Notes under the pieces: generated by a model
What the model saw: the letters and a program-made list of their open reading frames with translations, nothing else
Database searches by the model: none
What the model was told of the DNA's origin: nothing
Program-made: the position numbers and the translations under genes
Origin: Pseudomonas fulva 12-X
GTDB taxonomy: Bacteria; Pseudomonadota; Gammaproteobacteria; Pseudomonadales; Pseudomonadaceae
Length of the DNA stretch: 64,000 bases
Reading direction: 5' to 3'
Assembly (NCBI RefSeq): GCF_000213805.1
Contig: NC_015556.1
Location: 4,231,001 to 4,295,000 of the forward strand
Shown here: piece after piece, positions 24,965 to 33,787 of the stretch
How positions within the stretch are numbered: the stretch's first letter is position 1
Layout: every line of letters begins with the position of its first letter

Positions 24965-26623
24965 TTAGTGGAACAGGACTACGGTCTTCTGCAAGGTAAT
25001 CCAAACACCCCAAGCCAGCGGGATACCCACGGCCAGCCAGGCAGCAATCACCAGCGGCTTGCTCGACGGATCGGCAGCCCACTCCAGCTCGGCAGCGGAC
25101 GGCTTGGATTTCTCGCCATGGGCGCGCTCGGCGGCCAGTTCTGCTTCGGTCATGAAGTACTTCGGATCCACAGGGCGGACCAGCAAGTTGCAGATGAAGC
25201 CCAGCACCAGCAGGCCAGCGAGGATGTACAGGGTGATGTCGTAAGCGGCAGCGCGATCGACGCCGATGCTCAGCTGATACTCACGCAGGTAGTTCACCAG
25301 CACCGGACCCAGTACGCCGGCAAAGGCCCAGGCAGTCAGCAGGCGACCGTGGATCGCACCGACCATCTGGGTACCGAACAGGTCAGCCAGGTAAGCCGGA
25401 ACGGTCGCGAAGCCACCACCGTACATGGACAGGATCAGGCAGAAGGCGAACACGAACAGCGCGATGCTGCCCAGGTGACCGGTCCACGGAACCAGCGCGT
25501 ACAGGGTGAAGCCCAGCGCGAAGAACACGAAGTAGGTCGCCTTGCGGCCGATCAGGTCGGAGAACGAAGCCCAGAAGAAACGGCCACCGATGTTGAACAG
25601 GCTCAGCAGGCCGGTGAAGCCGGCCGCGATGGCAGCGATCTGACCAAGCTGTGCAGCGTCCAGCTGGCTGAACGGCACATTGAGGCCGATCAGCTTGCCG
25701 CCGAAGACTTCCTGCAGCATGGGCGAAGCCATACCGATGATGCCGATACCAGCCGATACGTTCAGGCACAGGACGGCCCAGACCAGCCAGAATTGCGGGG
25801 TTTTCCACGCGGTGTTCACGTGGACGTGGCCCTTGGTGATCATCGCGTTGTTGGCCTTGGCAGCCGGAGCGACCCAGCCAGCAGGCTTCCAGCCGGTTGG
25901 CGGAACGCGGTAAGCAAGGGCGCCGCCGACCATGAAGATGAAGTAGATCACCGCCATGACCACGAAGCTCTGCCATACACCTACGCCAGTTTCGTTGGCG
26001 AAGTGACCCATCAGCGCTGCAGCCAGGGGAGCACCGACCATCGCGCCGCCACCGAAGCCCATGATGGCCATACCGGTAGCCATACCGCGCTTGTCCGGGA
26101 ACCACTTGATCAGCGTCGATACCGGGGAGATGTAGCCCAGACCCAGACCGATACCACCGATCACGCCGGAGCCGACCCACATCAGCCAGATCTGGTGGGT
26201 ATAGATACCCAGCGCGGAGATCAGCAGACCACCACACCAGCACACGGCCGAAACCAGACCCGCTTTACGCGGACCGGCATGCTCCAGCCAGCCACCCCAT
26301 ACGGCAGCCGCGCAGCCCAGGAACACGAAGAACAGGGTGTAGATCCAGCCCAGCATGGAGATCTGCCAATCGCAGTTGCTGGCGAAGATCTGCTCGAAGA
26401 AACCAATTTCCGGCGCACACGCGACTGGCGCGGTGATACCAATGGCCTTGGACAACGGCAGCCAGAATACGGAGAACCCGTAGGCCATGCCGATACACAG
26501 GTGGATGGCGAGGGCAGCTGGCGGAACCAGCCAGCGGTTGAAACCGGGCTTGGCGATGATGCGCTCCTTGGACAGGAATGCAGGCGTCGCCGAAGCACCG
26601 TTTTGCACGGTGGCGTCAGTCAT
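24965..26623 (-). CDS. OFA-family major facilitator transporter (oxalate/formate antiporter-like)
   Basis: The 552-residue protein has about 12 hydrophobic segments. 'RWLVPPAALAIHLCIGMAYG' opens the first helix and 'GIGLGLGYISPVSTLIKWFP' followed by 'DKRGMATGMAIMGFGGGAM' is the OFA-type signature of the N-terminal half. An insertion with two Cys ('CAPEIGFFEQIFASNC') faces the periplasm after helix 1. The C-terminal cytoplasmic tail is charged and ends with one more hydrophobic stretch. Substrates in this family are small carboxylates such as oxalate, formate or lactate; the substrate here is unknown. A single-gene unit with a terminator about 180 bases downstream. Confidence 0.88.
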   Translation of the reverse strand: MTDATVQNGASATPAFLSKERIIAKPGFNRWLVPPAALAIHLCIGMAYGFSVFWLPLSKAIGITAPVACAPEIGFFEQIFASNCDWQISMLGWIYTLFFVFLGCAAAVWGGWLEHAGPRKAGLVSAVCWCGGLLISALGIYTHQIWLMWVGSGVIGGIGLGLGYISPVSTLIKWFPDKRGMATGMAIMGFGGGAMVGAPLAAALMGHFANETGVGVWQSFVVMAVIYFIFMVGGALAYRVPPTGWKPAGWVAPAAKANNAMITKGHVHVNTAWKTPQFWLVWAVLCLNVSAGIGIIGMASPMLQEVFGGKLIGLNVPFSQLDAAQLGQIAAIAAGFTGLLSLFNIGGRFFWASFSDLIGRKATYFVFFALGFTLYALVPWTGHLGSIALFVFAFCLILSMYGGGFATVPAYLADLFGTQMVGAIHGRLLTAWAFAGVLGPVLVNYLREYQLSIGVDRAAAYDITLYILAGLLVLGFICNLLVRPVDPKYFMTEAELAAERAHGEKSKPSAAELEWAADPSSKPLVIAAWLAVGIPLAWGVWITLQKTVVLFH

Positions 26624-27222
26624 GTTTTCTTCTCTGATTTAGGTTGGCAAACAGGTATTTACTGGCGACGCCTCGTTAGAGAAACGCTGCCAAACAACAA
26701 ATGAGTATGTGGGGAGAATCCATTCACTAGCTGGTCGCTAGCTCCCCGCGGCATTGTGTCACATCGCCATGGTCGCTTTGCAACCACCCAAGCGATAGTT
26801 TTGCGGGTCTACAGCACCTTTTTAGGTATTGATTTTGGTTTTAATCGACAGCCGGTAGAAAAATTGGCGCCAAAATACACGCTCACCAATTTCCAGACCA
26901 GCCGCGACGTTACCGAGCCCGGATGACAGTTCGACTGCCAACGGCAGGCACGCCACAGCATAGCCAACCCTCGATTTCGCACCGAAATTATTGCCCTGCC
27001 CCACGCATGAGCACCTGCGCCCACAGCGCAAACGGCAAATCTGCACATTCGATGCCGCAAATCTCGAAGGCTGGTTGTCTATCAGCACAGGCAATACTCC
27101 TCACCGCGCCGGCCAGTGCCTGCCGGCAGACATCAAGCGTCTGCCACTGCCTTTAACCCTGCGTGCGCCTCGGGCGTTATACTCGCGGATTCCAATTTCT
27201 CGTCACTGCATAGGACTCGTCC
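26624..27222. other. Intergenic region between divergent transporter and asmA-like genes
   Basis: 599 bp without a convincing gene. It must hold two divergent promoters. Seen: dyad CTAGC-TGGTC-GCTAG (26727-26741) flanked by GGGGAG/CTCCCC, a small palindrome TGTGTCACA (26755-26763), an AT-rich tract around 26815-26880, and TATACT (27178-27183) 40 bases before the asmA-like start, a good -10 without a good -35. Short open frames here lack ribosome sites and normal codon use. Confidence 0.6.
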
Positions 27223-29454
27223 ATGAAAGCGCTCGGCAAAATCCTGGGTCTGTTCTTCCTCGGACTACTGCTGATCATCGTGGCGTTGGGCTTTGCCCTG
27301 ACTCACCTGTTCGACCCCAACGATTACAAGGATGAAATCCGCCAACTGGCGCGGGAAAAGGCCAACCTCGAGCTGACCCTCAACGGTGATATCGGCTGGA
27401 GCCTGTTCCCCTGGCTGGGCCTGGAGCTGACCGACGCCACCCTGGCCAGCGCCAGTACGCCGGACAAGCCGTTCGCCAACCTGCGCCTGCTCGGCCTGTC
27501 GGTGCGCGTGCTGCCGCTGCTGCGCAAGGAAGTGCAGATGAGCGACATCCGCGTCGACGGCCTGAACCTCGACCTGCAGCGTGACGAAAACGGCCATGGC
27601 AACTGGGAAGACGTCGGCCACCCACCCGCCAAGCCAGGCGATGCGCCGGCCGAGCAAACCGCCGGCAATGACGCACCGCAATCGCAGGACGAGCCGGCTC
27701 AGGAAAGCAGCGGCCAGCCGATCAAGCTGGATATCGACAGCCTGATCGTCAACGGCGCCCGGGTGGACTACCGCGACGCCCAGAAAGGCCAGCAATTCAG
27801 CGCCGAGAGCATCCAGCTGACCACCGGCGCGATCCGCGAAGGCGCCGGCGTGCCGATCAAGCTCAGCGCCTTCTTCGGTAGCAACCAGCCGGTGATGCGT
27901 GCGCGCACCGAACTGCAGGGCGAGCTGCGCTTCGACCGTGCCCTCAAACGCTATCAGCTCGAAGATGCACGCCTGTCCGGCGAGGCGTCCGGCGAGCCGT
28001 TCAATGGCCAGACCCTGACCTACGCCGCCCAAGGCCAGTTGCTGGTCGACCTGGCGGCGCAGGTCGCCGAGTGGAATGGCCTCAAATTGTCCGCCAACCA
28101 GCTGCGCGCCCTGGGGGAAGTGAAGGTGCGTGACCTGCAGAGCGAACCGAAGCTGTCCGGCGGCCTGTCGGTGGCGCCGGTCAACCTGCGCGAGTTCCTC
28201 GCCAGCCTCGGTCAGAAATTGCCGCCGATGAGCGACGAGAAAACCCTGTCGCAATTCGAGCTGGTCACCCAACTGAACGGCACCGCCAACAGCCTGTCGC
28301 TGGACGAGCTGACCCTCAAGCTCGACGACAGCACCTTTACCGGCAAGCTGGCCGTGGCCGACTTCGCCAAGCAGGCGCTGCGCGTGCAGCTCAAGGGCGA
28401 CAAGCTCGACCTCGACCGCTACCTGCCGCCCGCCAGCAGGGACAAGAAGGACGCCGACTCGGCGCGCAAGGCCGAAGTGCGCGAAACAGTCGCTAATGCC
28501 GGTCAGGCCGGCACCACGCCGGTGCCCAACGCGCCGACCCAGCAAGCCTGGAGTTCCAGCGAAGTGCTGCCGATCCCGACCCTGCGCAAACTCGACATGC
28601 AGGCCAACCTGACCCTCGACCAGCTGACCCTGCAGAAGCAGGCGCTCAGCAATGTCAGCCTCAAGGCCCGCGCTCAGGGCGGCGCACTGAATCTGGAAGA
28701 GCTGCGCGGCAACCTCGGCAACGGCAACTTCGCCATCAAGGCCGACGCTGACGTGCGCCCCGCCGTGCCGGTACTCAGCCTGCACACCCAACTGAGCGGC
28801 ATGCCGGTGGAGCCGTTCCTCAAGGACGAACAGCGCCCCTCGCCACTCAAGGGCCTGCTCGACCTGAACAGCGACCTGACCACCAGCGGCAACAGCCAGA
28901 AAGCCTGGGTAGACGCCCTCAACGGCACGGCCAGCTTCATGCTCAAGGACGGCGTGCTGGTCGACGCCAACCTGGAGCAGCAACTGTGCCGCGGCATCTC
29001 CACCCTCAACCGCAAGCAGCTGAGTGGCGAGCCGCGCAGCAAGGACACGCCCTTCGAGCGCCTGCAAGGCAGCCTGAGCATCCGCAACGGCGTGGCAAAC
29101 AACCCGGATCTGCAGGCGCGCATCCCCGGCCTGAGCGTGGCCGGCGACGGTGACGTCGACCTGCGCGTACTGGGCCTGGACTACCGCGTCGGCATCACCA
29201 TCGAAGGCGATCAGCGCGAAATGCCGGACCCGGCCTGCGAGGTCAACAAGCGCTACGTCGGCATCGCCTGGCCGCTGCACTGCCGCGGCCCGCTGGAGCT
29301 GGGCGCCAAGGCCTGCCGCCTGGATCAGGAAGGCATGGGCAAGGTCGCCGCCAAGCTGGCCGGTGATCGCATCAATGAAAAACTCGAAGAGAAGCTCGGC
29401 GACAAGGTCAGCCCAGAACTTAAAGACGCACTCAAGGGCCTGTTCAAACGATGA
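27223..29454 (+). CDS. AsmA-family protein
   Basis: The 743-residue protein has one N-terminal membrane anchor ('[20 protein letters not shown]') and a long periplasmic beta-rich body. The early text '[26 protein letters not shown]' is the AsmA N-terminal signature. The C-terminal third ('[20 protein letters not shown]') is the AsmA C-terminal region. Two Pro/Gln/Glu-rich linkers (near residues 130-165 and 410-440) break the body. AsmA-like proteins are thought to bridge the periplasm and help lipid transport or outer-membrane homeostasis. AGGA lies seven bases before the ATG. It overlaps mutY by four bases (ATGA), so the two are co-transcribed. Confidence 0.9.
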   Translation: MKALGKILGLFFLGLLLIIVALGFALTHLFDPNDYKDEIRQLAREKANLELTLNGDIGWSLFPWLGLELTDATLASASTPDKPFANLRLLGLSVRVLPLLRKEVQMSDIRVDGLNLDLQRDENGHGNWEDVGHPPAKPGDAPAEQTAGNDAPQSQDEPAQESSGQPIKLDIDSLIVNGARVDYRDAQKGQQFSAESIQLTTGAIREGAGVPIKLSAFFGSNQPVMRARTELQGELRFDRALKRYQLEDARLSGEASGEPFNGQTLTYAAQGQLLVDLAAQVAEWNGLKLSANQLRALGEVKVRDLQSEPKLSGGLSVAPVNLREFLASLGQKLPPMSDEKTLSQFELVTQLNGTANSLSLDELTLKLDDSTFTGKLAVADFAKQALRVQLKGDKLDLDRYLPPASRDKKDADSARKAEVRETVANAGQAGTTPVPNAPTQQAWSSSEVLPIPTLRKLDMQANLTLDQLTLQKQALSNVSLKARAQGGALNLEELRGNLGNGNFAIKADADVRPAVPVLSLHTQLSGMPVEPFLKDEQRPSPLKGLLDLNSDLTTSGNSQKAWVDALNGTASFMLKDGVLVDANLEQQLCRGISTLNRKQLSGEPRSKDTPFERLQGSLSIRNGVANNPDLQARIPGLSVAGDGDVDLRVLGLDYRVGITIEGDQREMPDPACEVNKRYVGIAWPLHCRGPLELGAKACRLDQEGMGKVAAKLAGDRINEKLEEKLGDKVSPELKDALKGLFKR

Positions 29455-30518
29455 GCCCCGAGCAATTCTCCAGCGCCGTGCTGCGCTGGTATGACGCGCA
29501 TGGCCGCAAGGATCTGCCCTGGCAGCAGAACATCACGCCCTACCGCGTGTGGGTCTCGGAGATCATGCTGCAGCAGACCCAGGTCAGCACCGTGCTCGGC
29601 TACTTCGACCGCTTCATGAGCGCCCTGCCGACCGTGCGCGACCTGGCCGAAGCGCCGGAAGACGAAGTGCTGCACCTGTGGACCGGCCTGGGCTATTACA
29701 CCCGCGCCCGCAACCTGCAGAAGACCGCGCAGATCATCATGGCCGAGCACGGCGGCGAATTCCCGCGCAGCGTCGAAGCCCTCACCGAACTGCCCGGCAT
29801 CGGCCGCTCGACAGCAGGCGCTATCGCCAGCCTGAGCATGGGCCTGCGCGCACCGATTCTCGACGGCAACGTCAAACGCGTACTGGCGCGCTTCGTTGCC
29901 CAGGAAGGCTATCCGGGCGAGCCCAAGGTGGCCAAACAGCTGTGGGCCGTGGCCGAGCGCTTTCTGCCCGAAGAGCGCGTCAACCATTACACCCAGGCAA
30001 TGATGGATCTGGGTGCCACGCTGTGCACGCGCAGCAAGCCCACCTGCCTGCTGTGCCCGGTGCAGAGCGGCTGCGAGGCGCATCTATTAGGCCTGGAGAT
30101 CCGTTACCCGGTGGCCAAGCCGCGCAAGGAGCTGCCGCAGAAACGCACCCTGATGCCGATGCTGGTCAGCCGTGACGGCGCCGTGCTGCTTTACAGGCGG
30201 CCTTCCACCGGTCTCTGGGGCGGCTTGTGGAGCCTGCCGGAACTCGATGACCTCGAAGCGCTGCAAGCACTCGCAGACCAGCACCAGTTGAGTCTTGGCG
30301 AACGCCGCCAACTCGATGGCTTGACTCACACTTTCAGCCACTTCCAGCTGGCCATCGATCCCTGGCTGATCGAGGCCGACGGCGTTCCCGGCTACGTGGC
30401 CGAGGCCGACTGGCTCTGGTATAACCTCGCCACCCCGCCGCGCCTGGGCCTCGCTGCCCCGGTCAAGAAGCTGCTCAAACGCGCGGCCGACGCACTGCAT
30501 ACAGGAGAAATGGCATGA
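29451..30518 (+). CDS. mutY: A/G-specific adenine DNA glycosylase MutY
   Basis: The 355-residue base-excision enzyme removes A opposite 8-oxoG. '[20 protein letters not shown]' carries the catalytic Glu, the helix-hairpin-helix is '[18 protein letters not shown]', and the catalytic Asp is in '[14 protein letters not shown]'. The 4Fe-4S cluster ligands fit C-x6-C-x2-C-x5-C in '[17 protein letters not shown]'. The C-terminal NUDIX-like domain that reads 8-oxoG is present ('[19 protein letters not shown]'). It sits in an asmA-like/mutY/yggX operon with 4-base overlaps on both sides. Confidence 0.98.
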   Translation: MSPEQFSSAVLRWYDAHGRKDLPWQQNITPYRVWVSEIMLQQTQVSTVLGYFDRFMSALPTVRDLAEAPEDEVLHLWTGLGYYTRARNLQKTAQIIMAEHGGEFPRSVEALTELPGIGRSTAGAIASLSMGLRAPILDGNVKRVLARFVAQEGYPGEPKVAKQLWAVAERFLPEERVNHYTQAMMDLGATLCTRSKPTCLLCPVQSGCEAHLLGLEIRYPVAKPRKELPQKRTLMPMLVSRDGAVLLYRRPSTGLWGGLWSLPELDDLEALQALADQHQLSLGERRQLDGLTHTFSHFQLAIDPWLIEADGVPGYVAEADWLWYNLATPPRLGLAAPVKKLLKRAADALHTGEMA

Positions 30519-30787
30519 CCCGCACCGTGATGTGCCGCAAGCACAAACAGCAACTCCCCGGCCTGGATCGCGCGCCCTACCCTGGCGCCAAGGGCGAAGA
30601 CATCTTCCAGAACGTCTCCAAGCAAGCCTGGGACGAATGGCAGAAGCACCAGACCCTGCTGATCAACGAGCGCCGTCTGAACATGATGAACGCCGAAGAC
30701 CGCAAATTCCTGCAGGCCGAGATGGACAAGTTCCTCTCCGGCGAGGATTACGCCAAGGCTGAAGGCTACGTGCCGCCCAGCGAATAA
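30515..30787 (+). CDS. yggX: Probable Fe(2+)-trafficking protein YggX
   Basis: The 90-residue protein begins '[19 protein letters not shown]' with the single conserved Cys at residue 7, followed by '[20 protein letters not shown]' and '[20 protein letters not shown]', the standard YggX text. It protects iron-sulfur enzymes against oxidative damage and affects iron delivery. Coupling to MutY, itself an Fe-S protein, is a common arrangement. The start overlaps the mutY stop (ATGA). Confidence 0.97.
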   Translation: MTRTVMCRKHKQQLPGLDRAPYPGAKGEDIFQNVSKQAWDEWQKHQTLLINERRLNMMNAEDRKFLQAEMDKFLSGEDYAKAEGYVPPSE

Positions 30788-30838
30788 GCGGCCTGAGACG
30801 TAAGCGCCCGGAATATTTAAATATTTTCCAAAAAAGGT

Positions 30839-30867
30839 TTGACACCCCAAGGCTAAAACCGTTTAAT
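30839..30867 (+). promoter_or_regulatory. Sigma-70 promoter of tRNA-Phe
   Basis: TTGACA (30839-30844), a 17-bp spacer, then TTTAAT (30862-30867). The discriminator before the tRNA is GC-rich (ACGCGCCG), as in stringently controlled stable RNA promoters. Confidence 0.88.
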
Positions 30868-30877
30868 ACGCGCCGTT

Positions 30878-30953
30878 GCCCAGGTAGCTCAGTCGGTAGA
30901 GCAGGGGATTGAAAATCCCCGTGTCGGCGGTTCGATTCCGTCCCTGGGCACCA
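30878..30953 (+). tRNA. tRNA-Phe (GAA)
   Basis: The 76-nt gene folds into a full cloverleaf: acceptor GCCCAGG / CCTGGGC, D arm GCTC...GAGC, anticodon stem GGGGA / TCCCC with loop TTGAAAA (anticodon GAA), T arm GGCGG-TTCGATT-CCGTC. CCA is encoded. It follows yggX. Confidence 0.98.
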
Positions 30954-30990
30954 CCTTTCGTTTTCAGGTGGTGCCAAAACCACCTGAAAA
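30947..30990 (+). other. tRNA trailer with competing hairpins
   Basis: TTTTCAGGTGGT (30961-30972) pairs perfectly with ACCACCTGAAAA (30979-30990). The same middle segment, AGGTGGTGCC (30966-30975), is also the perfect complement of the tRNA 3' end plus trailer, GGCACCACCT (30947-30956). Two mutually exclusive stems are possible in the precursor. Confidence 0.7.
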
Positions 30991-30995
30991 ACAAC

Positions 30996-31023
30996 AAAAA
31001 GCCCGCCTTGAGCGGGCTTTTTG
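30996..31023 (+). terminator. Rho-independent terminator after tRNA-Phe
   Basis: AAAAAGCCCGC-CTTGA-GCGGGCTTTTT is a strong stem followed by T residues, symmetrical enough to work on both strands. On - it would also face transcription leaving the lipoprotein gene at 31165-31596. Confidence 0.92.
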
Positions 31024-31164
31024 TTGTCCATGATTCCTGATGCTCCTCTTTTTATACGGCATAACATGGGGTAGGCTTCGGGCATGCCGCCGGCTCTATA
31101 ACGGAGCCCCCCCCCCCCAACTGCGCATACCCCCGACCAACAGGTAGCGAAACCTCTTCAGTAG

Positions 31165-31596
31165 TTAGCCTTTGAAAACGAAGGTTGCGCTCATCAGATG
31201 CTGACCGTTTGCCTTCACACTGCATTTCCGGTCAGGTACTGAGCGGCTGTTAACACTCTCTATTGGCTCGCACTGCACGAAGAAGCGTGTACCGTGCCAC
31301 TCTCGCTCTGCGCCGACCGTGCTCTCGCTAGCGAGCATTCTGATGAACCTTCTGCCATAAGGGCCGAAGAGGATTTCTGGCTCACCGTCGCTCAAGAATC
31401 CAGATGCAGGAGTCGCGCAAAGAGCGCCTTCCATTCTCTCACCATCGATGATGTTCGCGTCTGTGTAGCAGGTGATCATGCCCCGCCCAGAGATTTCGAC
31501 AATTTCATGTCCGCGATTGGTCCAGGTCGGTGGCGTTACGCAGCCTGCAAGGGCTGTGAGAGAAAGAGTGAGCACTAGTTTGTTTATAGCTTTCAT
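31165..31596 (-). CDS. Putative lipoprotein of unknown function
   Basis: The 143-residue protein begins 'MKAINKLVLTLSLTALAGCV' with a clear lipobox (LAGC), so mature lipoprotein starts at Cys19. The body contains four more Cys (for example 'GMITCYTDAN', 'GALCATPAS', 'FFVQCEPIES', 'DRKCSVKAN'), probably two disulfides in the periplasm. I recognise no family. ATG 31596 has AGGAA about eight bases upstream; an earlier in-frame ATG (31614) lacks one. Base composition is clearly AT-richer than the neighbours, and the gene sits next to tRNA-Phe, both suggesting acquisition by transfer. Confidence 0.8.
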   Translation of the reverse strand: MKAINKLVLTLSLTALAGCVTPPTWTNRGHEIVEISGRGMITCYTDANIIDGERMEGALCATPASGFLSDGEPEILFGPYGRRFIRMLASESTVGAEREWHGTRFFVQCEPIESVNSRSVPDRKCSVKANGQHLMSATFVFKG

Positions 31597-31936
31597 ATCG
31601 AGGTTCCTTGGCAAAGCGGTTTAGCGTCCTTCCCGACGCCGCATATCTGTAATGCCGCCCTTTTGGGTAAGCTTCGTAGACCTATTGCGAGTTCGACCTG
31701 ACTCTTGAGGCGATAGGAGCTAACGCTGCCAGGCAATCGCGGAGGCAAGCTCTCAGCTTTACCCGATGTGCATTAGATAGCGGGCGCAACGGGTATCGCG
31801 ATCATACAAGAGCTACACACGTAAATAGAGGAGATGCCTCCGCCTGACGGATACGCTGAACGCGCCAACCTCCTCCGCGCTCCACATGACATTGCCCGCA
31901 CAGATAAACGCGGGCGCCTTGCAGCCGGAGCCAGCC
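31597..31936. other. Intergenic stretch in the accessory segment
   Basis: 340 bp, moderately AT-rich, without a gene I can support. One dyad, GCCCGC-N10-GCGGGC, precedes the small proline-rich ORF. The rest may be degenerate sequence. Confidence 0.5.
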
Positions 31937-32122
31937 ATGTACGTCGATATCGCCCTGAACGCCGCCAACGATCCGAAACAGCCGCCGGTAGAGCCGAATG
32001 AGATCCCCATCAACGATCCGGGTAACGAGGATCCGGGCTCCATCGTCGAGGACCCGGATAGCCCGTTCAGCCCGCAGCGGCCTATCGAGGAGCCGGGCAA
32101 GCCAGCCTCGGAGAAGAACTGA
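31937..32122 (+). CDS. Small acidic proline-rich protein, hypothetical
   Basis: 61 codons from 'MYVDIALNAANDPKQPP', then a low-complexity run of Asp, Glu and Pro ('VEPNEIPINDPGNEDPGS'), ending 'GKPASEKN'. GGAG lies six bases before the ATG. There is no hydrophobic segment, so it is probably cytosolic and disordered. The composition resembles short Pro/Asp-rich hypothetical proteins I have seen in Pseudomonas genomes. The complementary strand is also open but reads like a shadow. Confidence 0.55.
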   Translation: MYVDIALNAANDPKQPPVEPNEIPINDPGNEDPGSIVEDPDSPFSPQRPIEEPGKPASEKN

Positions 32123-32225
32123 GTTAGCGACTTCGCGGGCATGGCCCGCTCCCATAGGAGATGAGCGGAGCCGCTAAGCGTTTCAGTTTATGGTCGTGTC
32201 GCTTGGTTGAGCGCAGGAATAGTCG

Positions 32226-32292
32226 TAGGGTGGACAGCGCTTTCCCCGTCCACCGGCAAGATTGCCTAGGTGGATCGATAGATCGCTATCCG
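32226..32292. repeat. REP-like palindrome
   Basis: GGTGGAC (32229-32235) pairs with GTCCACC (32248-32254), and a further partial copy, AGGTGGAT, follows at about 32269. GTAGGGTGGA...TCCACC dyads of this kind are frequent intergenic elements in Pseudomonas. It lies right after the gph stop. Confidence 0.45.
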
Positions 32293-32294
32293 CT

Positions 32295-32975
32295 CTACTG
32301 CAGCTCGGCCATGCTATCGACCACCAACTGCGGCTCTTCCTCGGCCACCGGGCGGCCATGGTTGTAGCCGTAACTGACCGCCACACAGGGCACGCCAGCG
32401 GCACGGGCGGCAAGCACGTCGCTGCGCGAATCGCCGACGAACAGCGACTGTTCCTTGGTTACACCGGCCAGGCGCATCACCTGCAGCAAGGCAGCCGGGT
32501 CGGGCTTTTGCTGCGGCAGGGTGTCGCCGCCGATGATCCAGCGGAAATAACCGCCCAGGCCGACCTGCTCCAACAACGGCGCGACGAAACGCTCCGGTTT
32601 GTTGGTGACCACCGCCAGTTCGACGGCGGCGGTGCTCAGGGCTTCGAGCAGTTCGTGCACGCCGGGGTAAAGGGTGATCAGCTCGTGGCAGTCGGCATAG
32701 ATATCGAGAAAGCGCGCCAGCGCCTCGTCGGTTTCAGCCTCACCCACCGCCGAATGATCCAGGCCACCGGCCAGGGCACGGCGCACCAGCACGCGGGCGC
32801 CGTTACCGACCCATTGGCGCACGCACTCGACGCCGACGGGCTCCCGCCCCAACTCGACCAGCATGCGGTCGACGGCGGTGGCCAGATCCGGCACCGAGTC
32901 GACCAGGGTGCCGTCCAGGTCGAACATCACCAGGCGCGGCAGCTCGCCGCCACACAGCTCGCGCAGCGCTTTCAT
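32295..32975 (-). CDS. gph: Phosphoglycolate phosphatase
   Basis: The 226-residue HAD-superfamily hydrolase has motif I '[16 protein letters not shown]' (nucleophile and acid/base Asp), motif II Thr in '[10 protein letters not shown]', and motif III/IV '[11 protein letters not shown]' and '[13 protein letters not shown]'. It dephosphorylates 2-phosphoglycolate arising from DNA damage repair. It overlaps rpe by four bases (ATGA). In P. aeruginosa trpE follows rpe-gph; here it does not, and a REP-like element and accessory sequence follow instead. Confidence 0.95.
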   Translation of the reverse strand: MKALRELCGGELPRLVMFDLDGTLVDSVPDLATAVDRMLVELGREPVGVECVRQWVGNGARVLVRRALAGGLDHSAVGEAETDEALARFLDIYADCHELITLYPGVHELLEALSTAAVELAVVTNKPERFVAPLLEQVGLGGYFRWIIGGDTLPQQKPDPAALLQVMRLAGVTKEQSLFVGDSRSDVLAARAAGVPCVAVSYGYNHGRPVAEEEPQLVVDSMAELQ

Positions 32976-33646
32976 CCACGCACCTGGGCCAGCTCGGCGC
33001 GCATGGCGTCGATCACCGCCTTGTAGTCCGGCTGGTTGAAGATCGCCGAGCCGGCGACGAAGGTGTCGGCGCCCGCCTCGGCGATCTCGCGGATGTTCTG
33101 CACGTTCACGCCGCCGTCGATTTCCAGGCGGATCTCGCGACCGCTGGCGTCGATCAGCGCGCGGGCTTCACGCAGCTTGTCGAGGGTGCCGGGGATGAAC
33201 TTCTGCCCGCCGAAACCGGGGTTGACGCTCATCAGCAGGATCATGTCGACCTTGTCCATCACGTACTTGAGCACGTCCAGCGGGGTGGCCGGGTTGAACA
33301 CCAGGCCGGCCTTGGCGCCGCTGCTCTTGATCAGTTGCAGGCTGCGGTCGACGTGCTCGCTGGCTTCCGGGTGGAAGGTGATATAGGACGCGCCGGCTTC
33401 GATGAAGTCGCCGATGATGCGATCCACCGGTTTGACCATTAGGTGCGCGTCGATGGCCGCAGTAATGCCGTACTTGCGCAGCGCCGAGCAGACCATCGGG
33501 CCGATGGTCAGGTTGGGCACGTAATGGTTGTCCATGACATCGAAATGCACGATGTCCGCCCCGGCGGCGAGTACGTTGTCCACTTCCTCACCCAGGCGGG
33601 CGAAGTCGGCGGAGAGGATCGACGGGGCGATGGCGAAGGGTTGCAT
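32972..33646 (-). CDS. rpe: Ribulose-phosphate 3-epimerase
   Basis: The 224-residue barrel enzyme interconverts ribulose-5-P and xylulose-5-P. '[16 protein letters not shown]' and '[19 protein letters not shown]' carry catalytic Asp and metal-binding His. '[13 protein letters not shown]' and '[12 protein letters not shown]' (second catalytic Asp) follow, then '[11 protein letters not shown]' for phosphate binding. Normal length. Translationally coupled to gph. Confidence 0.98.
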   Translation of the reverse strand: MQPFAIAPSILSADFARLGEEVDNVLAAGADIVHFDVMDNHYVPNLTIGPMVCSALRKYGITAAIDAHLMVKPVDRIIGDFIEAGASYITFHPEASEHVDRSLQLIKSSGAKAGLVFNPATPLDVLKYVMDKVDMILLMSVNPGFGGQKFIPGTLDKLREARALIDASGREIRLEIDGGVNVQNIREIAEAGADTFVAGSAIFNQPDYKAVIDAMRAELAQVRG

Positions 33647-33787
33647 GGCGCACCTCTGAGTGCAGGATCACGGTGGCGCGCATTGTAACGACAGATGCGC
33701 CGGATGGCAGCGCCGCCTGACGGCGGCGCGCGCAAATGCCTCAGCCTGGTATTTCGTAGCCTTTAGTTGAGTGAGCGCTCGCAGGGA

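Noticed and set aside
26923..27156. Small ORFs in the 26.6-27.2 kb intergenic region
   Set aside because: No ribosome sites, poor codon usage, overlapping frames on both strands with no protein-like features.
31813..32142. A 109-codon frame on - over the small proline-rich ORF
   Set aside because: No ribosome site, atypical composition, and it covers the plausible + ORF and the intergenic sequence alike.
33710..33729. Hairpin GCGCCGCC-TGAC-GGCGGCGC as a terminator after the permease gene
   Set aside because: No T-tract and the stem is simple GC repeat; too little to call a terminator.
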